Of a DNA stretch of 52,128 bases, positions 47,108 through 52,128 are shown piece by piece. The notes under the pieces were generated by a model. It was given only the letters and a program-made list of their open reading frames with translations. It did no database searches and was not told the DNA's origin. A program made the translations under genes and the position numbers. Position 1 is the first letter of the stretch. Each line of letters opens with the position of its first letter. Origin of the DNA: Clostridium cuniculi (GTDB lineage: Bacteria > Bacillota > Clostridia > Clostridiales > Clostridiaceae); the NCBI RefSeq assembly GCF_004353185.1, contig NZ_SMUS01000028.1:1-52128 (forward strand), in the 5' to 3' direction.

Positions 47108-47218
47108 TAAGGCATTCTTTTTAAATTAAATAATTTTTAAGTGTACTTAATGGAACTCTAATAAAAGATTAGATAATTCTAATATTTATAATAATTTTTT
47201 ATATATTAGAATGCCTTA
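47108..47218. repeat. 111-bp segment bounded by an 11-bp inverted repeat
   Basis: TAAGGCATTCT (47108-47118) is matched exactly by its inverse at 47208-47218. The 89 bp between are AT-rich, with no gene. It lies between the terminator at 47065-47099 and the glgA stop. It may fold as a long-armed RNA downstream of glgA, or be a remnant of a miniature inverted-repeat element. Confidence 0.45.
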
Positions 47219-47241
47219 CACATAACGCTAATTTTAATTCA

Positions 47242-48690
47242 TTATCCCATTAACCTTCTGTATAATTTAGAATATTCTTGCGCTGAATTTCTCCATGAAA
47301 AATCTTTATTCATTCCTCTAAATGCTATTCCATTCCATTTAGCTCTTTCATCAAAATATATATGTTTTGCATAATTTATAGTATTAAGCATCTCATGAGC
47401 ATTATAATTTGCAAAAGAAAATCCTGTTCCACTATCTGAATATATATTATATGGTTCTACAGTATCTCTTAATCCTCCAGTTTCTCTTACTATAGGAACG
47501 GTTCCATATCTTAAAGCTATTAATTGAGTTAAGCCACAAGGTTCAAATCTCGATGGCACAAGCATTGCATCTGCTGCTGCATATATTTTATGAGCTCTGT
47601 TATTAGAAAAGTATATATTCCCTGACATCTTTCCTTTTAATTTCCACTCATAATATCTAAACATATTTTCATATCCTTCATCACCAGTTCCTATTACAAC
47701 TAATTGCGTATAATCATCAACAATTTGTTCTAAAACATGTCCTATTAAATCTATACCTTTTTGATCTGTTAATCTTGATATTACTCCTATCATGAATTTA
47801 CCTTCATTTTGCTCTAATCCTAACTCTTTTTGTAGCTCCAACTTATTTCTTGCTTTATTTTCAATGAAACTATATGCATTATATCTACTAAATATTTCAT
47901 TATCAGTTTCAGGATTATATTCGTTATAATCTATACCATTTAATATTCCAAATAATCCTCCACTCTTTTCTCTTACAACTCCATCTAAGCCTTCTCCGTA
48001 ATATTCACTTTGTATTTCATCTTTATAGCTATTACTTACTGTAGTAATATAATTAGAATATACTAATCCACCTTTTAACATATTGGCATCTTTCTTATAT
48101 TCCATATCTGTCGCTCTAAATACATAATCAGGGAATCCTGTAATCTTCTTAAGTGTTTCAATATCCCAAATTCCTTGGAATTTCAAATTATGAATTGTCA
48201 TAATAGTACGTATGTTGTCATAGAAGTGATTGTCTCTAAAAATAGTATGAAGATAAACTGGTAATACTCCAGTTTGCCAATCATGGCAATGTATTATATC
48301 TGGCTTAAAATTTATAGTAGGTAAAATTGATAACACTGCTTTACTAAAAAAGCAGAATTTTTCTATGTCAAATTTAGTATCACCATAAGGTGAATTTCCT
48401 GCAAAATAATGTTCATTATCTATAAAGTAAAATGTTATTCCTTCATATTGAGTTGTCATTATTCCAACATACTCATTACTACTAATTTCTCCAAAGTTCA
48501 TATGAAAATGTGTTATATACTTAAAATGCCTTCTATATTGCCAAGGAATACATGTATAATTAGGTATTACTACTCTTACATCAAACTCCTCTTTTGGAAA
48601 TGATTTAGGAAGTGATCCTACAACATCTGCAAGTCCACCAGTCTTTATAAAGGGTACACTTTCAGATGCTACAAATAGTATATTTCTCAT
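47242..48690 (-). CDS. glgA: Glycogen synthase
   Basis: Adds glucose from ADP-glucose to glycogen. GT5 family, 482 residues, with the ADP-glucose-binding KTGGLADVVGSLPK near residue 16, HCHDWQTG, and the C-terminal VPSRFEPCGLTQLIALRYGTVPIVRETGGL. No glgB, glgC, glgD or glgP is adjacent, unlike most clostridial glg operons. The ribosome binding site is an unusual G6 run 9-10 bases before the ATG. Confidence 0.95.
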   Translation of the reverse strand: MRNILFVASESVPFIKTGGLADVVGSLPKSFPKEEFDVRVVIPNYTCIPWQYRRHFKYITHFHMNFGEISSNEYVGIMTTQYEGITFYFIDNEHYFAGNSPYGDTKFDIEKFCFFSKAVLSILPTINFKPDIIHCHDWQTGVLPVYLHTIFRDNHFYDNIRTIMTIHNLKFQGIWDIETLKKITGFPDYVFRATDMEYKKDANMLKGGLVYSNYITTVSNSYKDEIQSEYYGEGLDGVVREKSGGLFGILNGIDYNEYNPETDNEIFSRYNAYSFIENKARNKLELQKELGLEQNEGKFMIGVISRLTDQKGIDLIGHVLEQIVDDYTQLVVIGTGDEGYENMFRYYEWKLKGKMSGNIYFSNNRAHKIYAAADAMLVPSRFEPCGLTQLIALRYGTVPIVRETGGLRDTVEPYNIYSDSGTGFSFANYNAHEMLNTINYAKHIYFDERAKWNGIAFRGMNKDFSWRNSAQEYSKLYRRLMG

Positions 48691-49017
48691 ATTTTATTTC
48701 CCCCCGCTTTTGATTATATCTTTTACTCTGATTATCATATAGTGGTTTTTTACTAAATATGCATTATTCTTTTAATTTCTAATAACATTTTAACATATTT
48801 CCATTTTTTTGAAACCAATTTATTAAATATTTACTAATATTGTTTCTGTAAACCTTTTTAACTTTTATTTTTTATTTATATCTTTTCCAAAATTATCAAT
48901 TTGATAATATTGTTTCTTATTTGTCATAATTTTGTATTTATATTTGTACTATGATATAATATTAATATATAAATTAATATTAATTTATATTTTTATTTAT
49001 AAGAGGGATGTGATTTT
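48691..49017. other. Divergent intergenic region, glgA and the 64-residue gene
   Basis: About 330 bp of AT-rich DNA. The right end holds the promoter at 48932-48960. On the glgA side a minus-strand TATAAT lies close to the G6 run. I see no gene or riboswitch. Confidence 0.4.
48932..48960 (+). promoter_or_regulatory. Promoter of the 64-residue gene
   Basis: TTGTAT (48932-48937), 17-base spacer, TATAAT (48955-48960), with TG one base before the -10, so an extended -10. Confidence 0.6.
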
Positions 49018-49212
49018 ATGAAAAATAATGCTTATGAAATTATGAAGGAAATGTGGTCAATTGATGAAGAAATTCAAAAACTTACATCTGAATTAAGAAA
49101 AGTAGCCCAAATTTCAGAAAGAGAAACTCTTGAAAGACGTATTGATAATTTATATGCAGAATTTTTAAAGTACAAGCATTTATTAGAAGATGTTGAAGTT
49201 ACTGGTTTATAA
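49018..49212 (+). CDS. Small helical protein, 64 residues, unknown
   Basis: Almost wholly predicted helix with heptad-like spacing of Leu/Ile (IDEEIQKLTSELRKVAQISE, RRIDNLYAEFLKYKHLLEDV), so a short coiled coil is likely. GAGGGATG precedes the ATG, and it has its own promoter and terminator, so it is a real gene. No family recognised. Confidence 0.75.
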   Translation: MKNNAYEIMKEMWSIDEEIQKLTSELRKVAQISERETLERRIDNLYAEFLKYKHLLEDVEVTGL

Positions 49213-49222
49213 TTCATTATAT

Positions 49223-49266
49223 AAATAAAAATAGTAACCTTAAATTTAAGGTTACTATTTTTATTT
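49223..49266. terminator. Bidirectional terminator, 44-bp perfect palindrome
   Basis: 49223-49244 and 49245-49266 are exact inverse complements, with T5 tracts on both sides, between convergent genes. Confidence 0.85.
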
Positions 49267-49288
49267 TTATTTATTTAATGTTTTCTAT

Positions 49289-50788
49289 TTAATCTTCGTT
49301 ATTTCCATATTTTTTCTCATATTTAGAAATTAAGAAGAAGGCTACTAATCCAAATACTATTGGTCCAGCTAATTGGAATCCTGTAGAAACGTAGTCTTTA
49401 CTTTCAATAGCTGGTTGTAATATTGTAAATATATTTGCAAATCCAACTGTACAAGTTACTATTATTGCCCAGACTGTTGCAACAGTTTTACTTTTAAAGA
49501 AAATAAATGGCTTATCTATACTATCGTTTTTCTTAAAGTAAATAAATGCAACTGCTAAGAACATTGTAGGAATTGTCATTGCAACATTCCCCATAAGGAT
49601 CAAATAATCTAAAAAGCTTGAAGACTTACCACCTGTTATTACAGCAATTATAATTATAGTAACAACAGTTATGCATTGAACCCACATAGCTGTTACAGGC
49701 ATATCATTTTCATTTACTTTAGTCCAGTTTTCTGGCCAAATTTCTTTTGGAGTACCTTCTATTAATTGTTTTAATGGTGAGTAAATTAATGTAAAGAATG
49801 CACCTAATAATGCTAAGAACATTGCTAATCCAATATATCTAGCAAACCAAGTACCCATTATTTCAACTCCATGAGGAGATAATCCAAATACTTCTCCCAG
49901 CTTAACTCCTAAATTTTTAATAACGACATATGCTACATTAGCCATTCTTACATCTGGACTTGAAAGAACTTCTTGCCAGTTTGTAAATAAACCAACCATT
50001 AATATAGCTAAAGAATAACCTACACCAATAACTATTGCTGATATTTTTATTCCCCTTGGAAAAGTTTTATTAGCATTTTCAGTTTGATCTACAAGACCTC
50101 CAACTGCCTCTAATCCACCATATGCAAAAATTGCAAAAACTAAGAATCCTAAAACAGCTAAAACTGTTCCATATGCTGGATTTGGTGAATGTGTAAACTC
50201 TGCTAATTTTAATGGTTGTGCTGCATGAAATCCATTAGCAAAAAATACTATTAATGAACCAACTATTAATAATACATTGGCACTAGTTACAAATATCCCA
50301 CCAATAGAAGCAACCTTTGCAATACTATTTAAGCCTTTTGATGATAAGAATGTAATTACTATAACAAATATTGCTCCCAAAATTCCTAATGTTTGTGATG
50401 AAGTTAATCCAAATAAAGACCAGGTTGATGTTTTATCAGTACCAAATATTAAATTTGAAAGTGGAACCCATATAGATGATGATACACTAACCATCCAAAC
50501 TATATATGAAGCAAACCACATAAATGTACCTATGAATGCAAATTTTCTTCCTACAGATTTTTGCATCCAAACATATATCCCCCCTTTTTCTTCTTTAAAT
50601 GCTGCTCCAAATTCAGCCATCATAAATGCATATGGTATAAAGAAACATATAGCTCCAAAAATATACCATGGAATTGCTGAGTATCCCATAAGAAAAAATG
50701 CTCTTGGAATATTAGCAAAACCAAATACAGATGTAAAAATCATAAGTATTAATGCTATTAAAGTTAACTTCCCTTTATTTTTACTCAT
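49289..50788 (-). CDS. yjeM: Amino acid permease, YjeM type (APC superfamily)
   Basis: 499 residues with about twelve to fourteen membrane helices. The N terminus matches the YjeM group of glutamate/GABA-type antiporters (LILMIFTSVFGFANIPRAFF, LMGYSAIPWYI, EEKGGIYVWM, FIGTFMWFASYIVWM). Its substrate is not known. No decarboxylase or glutaminase gene is nearby to suggest one. AAGGAGGAA precedes the ATG. Confidence 0.87.
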   Translation of the reverse strand: MSKNKGKLTLIALILMIFTSVFGFANIPRAFFLMGYSAIPWYIFGAICFFIPYAFMMAEFGAAFKEEKGGIYVWMQKSVGRKFAFIGTFMWFASYIVWMVSVSSSIWVPLSNLIFGTDKTSTWSLFGLTSSQTLGILGAIFVIVITFLSSKGLNSIAKVASIGGIFVTSANVLLIVGSLIVFFANGFHAAQPLKLAEFTHSPNPAYGTVLAVLGFLVFAIFAYGGLEAVGGLVDQTENANKTFPRGIKISAIVIGVGYSLAILMVGLFTNWQEVLSSPDVRMANVAYVVIKNLGVKLGEVFGLSPHGVEIMGTWFARYIGLAMFLALLGAFFTLIYSPLKQLIEGTPKEIWPENWTKVNENDMPVTAMWVQCITVVTIIIIAVITGGKSSSFLDYLILMGNVAMTIPTMFLAVAFIYFKKNDSIDKPFIFFKSKTVATVWAIIVTCTVGFANIFTILQPAIESKDYVSTGFQLAGPIVFGLVAFFLISKYEKKYGNNED

Positions 50789-51197
50789 AAAAGTTTCCTC
50801 CTTAGTATAATTTTCATATTACTTTTCAAAATATATTTGTCGAATCTTATAACACTGTATATAATAGCAGATTTACTTTCTCTTTTCTAATAGAGCTTTT
50901 TTGCATTTTTATATTATATTTATTATTTTATTAAATTTTTTCATAAAAATACTCTTGTTTTTTTATCTTTTATTTATATTTATAATATATATTTTATTAT
51001 ATAAACATTTCGCTTTATCACATTAAATCGATAAAACAAATATTTTCTCCTTTAGTATTAGCATTTCATATAAATCATAATTTAAACATTTATTTTGTTG
51101 AAGTTTAATAAAAAAATAAATATACTAGTAATAAAGTACTAAGCAAAATTTACTTATAGCTTTGTTGCTTTAATAATAAATATCAAAGGAGATTTTT
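50789..51197. other. Divergent intergenic region, permease and PHP genes
   Basis: About 410 bp, extremely AT-rich, no credible gene. The right part holds the PHP gene promoter (51098-51126). The left part should hold the permease promoter, but no box pair there is convincing. Confidence 0.4.
51098..51126 (+). promoter_or_regulatory. Sigma-A promoter of the PHP hydrolase gene
   Basis: TTGAAG (51098-51103), 17-base spacer, TATACT (51121-51126), 71 bp before the ATG. Confidence 0.6.
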
Positions 51198-51932
51198 ATG
51201 AATTACTTATCTGATTTACATACACATACAATAGTAAGCGGACATGCATATACAACACTAATGGAAAATATTGATTACTGTGCAAAGAATGGCATTAAAA
51301 TATTAGGCACCTCTGAACATGCACCTTCAATGCCTGGTGCACCTCATTATTGGTATTTCGGAAATTTAAAAGTTCTTCCAAGAATTATTAATGATGTTAT
51401 TATACTTAGAGGCTGTGAAGGAAATATATTAGATGTAGATGGAAATATAGATCTACCTGAAGATGCCATGAGATATTTAGATTACATGATTGCTTCATTC
51501 CACGAGCCTGTTTTCCACCCTAAAACAAAGGAAGAAAATACTATGGCAATTTTAAATGTTATGGATAAATATGAAAAGGTAGAAATATTAGGTCACCTTG
51601 GAAATCCTAACTATAATCTTGACTATGATGCAATTATAAAAAAAGCGAAAGAAAAAAATATAATGGTTGAAATAAATAATAGTTCTCTTTCTGGATCATC
51701 AAGAGTTGGAAGTGATGTTAACTGTGAAAAAATAGCTCTTCTTTGTAAAAAATACGGAACAAAAGTAATTTTAACATCTGATGCGCACATAAATAGTAAA
51801 ATAGGTAATTTTACTAAAGGTATAGAATTATTTGAAAAAATAGATATGCCTAAAGAACTTATTATGAATGAACCTGATAAATTAATAGGTCACCTAAAAT
51901 CTAAAGGTAGATTAATAGATTTAGAATATTAG
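51198..51932 (+). CDS. PHP-domain phosphatase, YcdX type
   Basis: 244 residues. Metal-binding motifs of the PHP family run through it: DLHTHT near the start, GTSEHAPSMPG, GCEGNILD, IASFHEP, ILGHLGNP and LTSDAH with a His. The SGHAYTTLMEN segment is typical of the YcdX-type trinuclear-zinc phosphatases. Substrate unknown. AAAGGAGA precedes the ATG. Confidence 0.9.
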   Translation: MNYLSDLHTHTIVSGHAYTTLMENIDYCAKNGIKILGTSEHAPSMPGAPHYWYFGNLKVLPRIINDVIILRGCEGNILDVDGNIDLPEDAMRYLDYMIASFHEPVFHPKTKEENTMAILNVMDKYEKVEILGHLGNPNYNLDYDAIIKKAKEKNIMVEINNSSLSGSSRVGSDVNCEKIALLCKKYGTKVILTSDAHINSKIGNFTKGIELFEKIDMPKELIMNEPDKLIGHLKSKGRLIDLEY

Positions 51933-51940
51933 AATTATAT

Positions 51941-51982
51941 GATAAAACCTAATTTAATAATATTATTAAATTAAGTTTTATC
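51941..51982 (+). terminator. Terminator after the PHP gene
   Basis: About 20-bp stem (51941-51960 with 51963-51982) with one mismatch, followed by ATTTTAT. Bases 51983-52128 beyond it are AT-rich with no recognisable feature. Confidence 0.7.
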
Positions 51983-52128
51983 ATTTTATAAATTATATCC
52001 TTCATTTCTCTATATCATTATTTTTTACAAAATATCTAAACCACTTAACAAACTTTAATTCTATTTGTTAATTTTATTATTTATTAGCTATTAACTATTT
52101 AATTCGTATCTATATAATTCTGTTATAC

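Noticed and set aside
50277..50810. A 177-codon plus-strand frame inside the permease gene
   Set aside because: It is antisense to a well-supported membrane protein, with no ribosome binding site; composition mirrors the permease.

Overview
The window is AT-rich, low-GC Firmicute DNA. It has strong AGGAGG-type ribosome binding sites, many hairpin-plus-T-run terminators, and typical clostridial neighbourhoods: a recJ-like/apt/rel/dtd/hemZ/hisS/aspS block, secDF, and the selenium genes selD/yedF/yqeB/yqeC. The most likely source is a chromosome of Clostridium sensu stricto or a close relative. I saw no rRNA, tRNA, CRISPR array, phage module or transposase.

Region 1 (about 0.2-15.8 kb) is a urea/nickel island on the minus strand. 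A lipoprotein beta-carbonic anhydrase is followed by ureA-B-C-E-F-G-D, an Amt ammonium channel and a UreI urea channel, ending at a strong terminator. Upstream in the reading direction lie a five-gene nickel/peptide-type ABC importer, a HypB-like nickel GTPase and, divergently, a cysteine-rich DUF3842 protein. Together these can import nickel, mature urease, admit urea, and handle the ammonia and CO2 released. The importer operon begins with a promoter and a leader of about 135 nt. That leader holds two small hairpins with near-identical ACGAR loops, and the second overlaps the 5' arm of an intrinsic terminator. This looks like a riboswitch-type attenuator resembling guanidine riboswitches, and it is the most interesting signal here.

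Region 2 (15.8-33.8 kb) is mostly housekeeping: xth, glyA, a split ThrE-type exporter, a new 47-residue Met/Lys-rich small gene, the rel-dtd-MBL-hemZ-hisS-aspS operon, apt with a RecJ-like protein that has lost its catalytic motifs, secD-secF and topB.

Region 3 (33.9-41.5 kb) is more individual. It has a large SPFH protein with four repeated modules before the SPFH domain, a MecA/PBP3-type penicillin-binding lipoprotein, a DUF434 protein, azlD next to an azlC interrupted by one in-frame stop, a small lipoprotein and two small unknown genes.

Region 4 (41.8-52.1 kb) holds selD convergent with yqeC-yqeB-yedF (selenium use in molybdenum hydroxylases), a HAD phosphatase with two small genes, an unknown membrane protein, glgA without other glycogen genes, a small helical protein, a YjeM-type amino acid permease and a YcdX-type PHP hydrolase.

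Many gene starts were moved to an internal ATG, or once to a TTG, that follows a good ribosome binding site. Promoter and structure calls are from reading the sequence by eye; no folding or database search was run.
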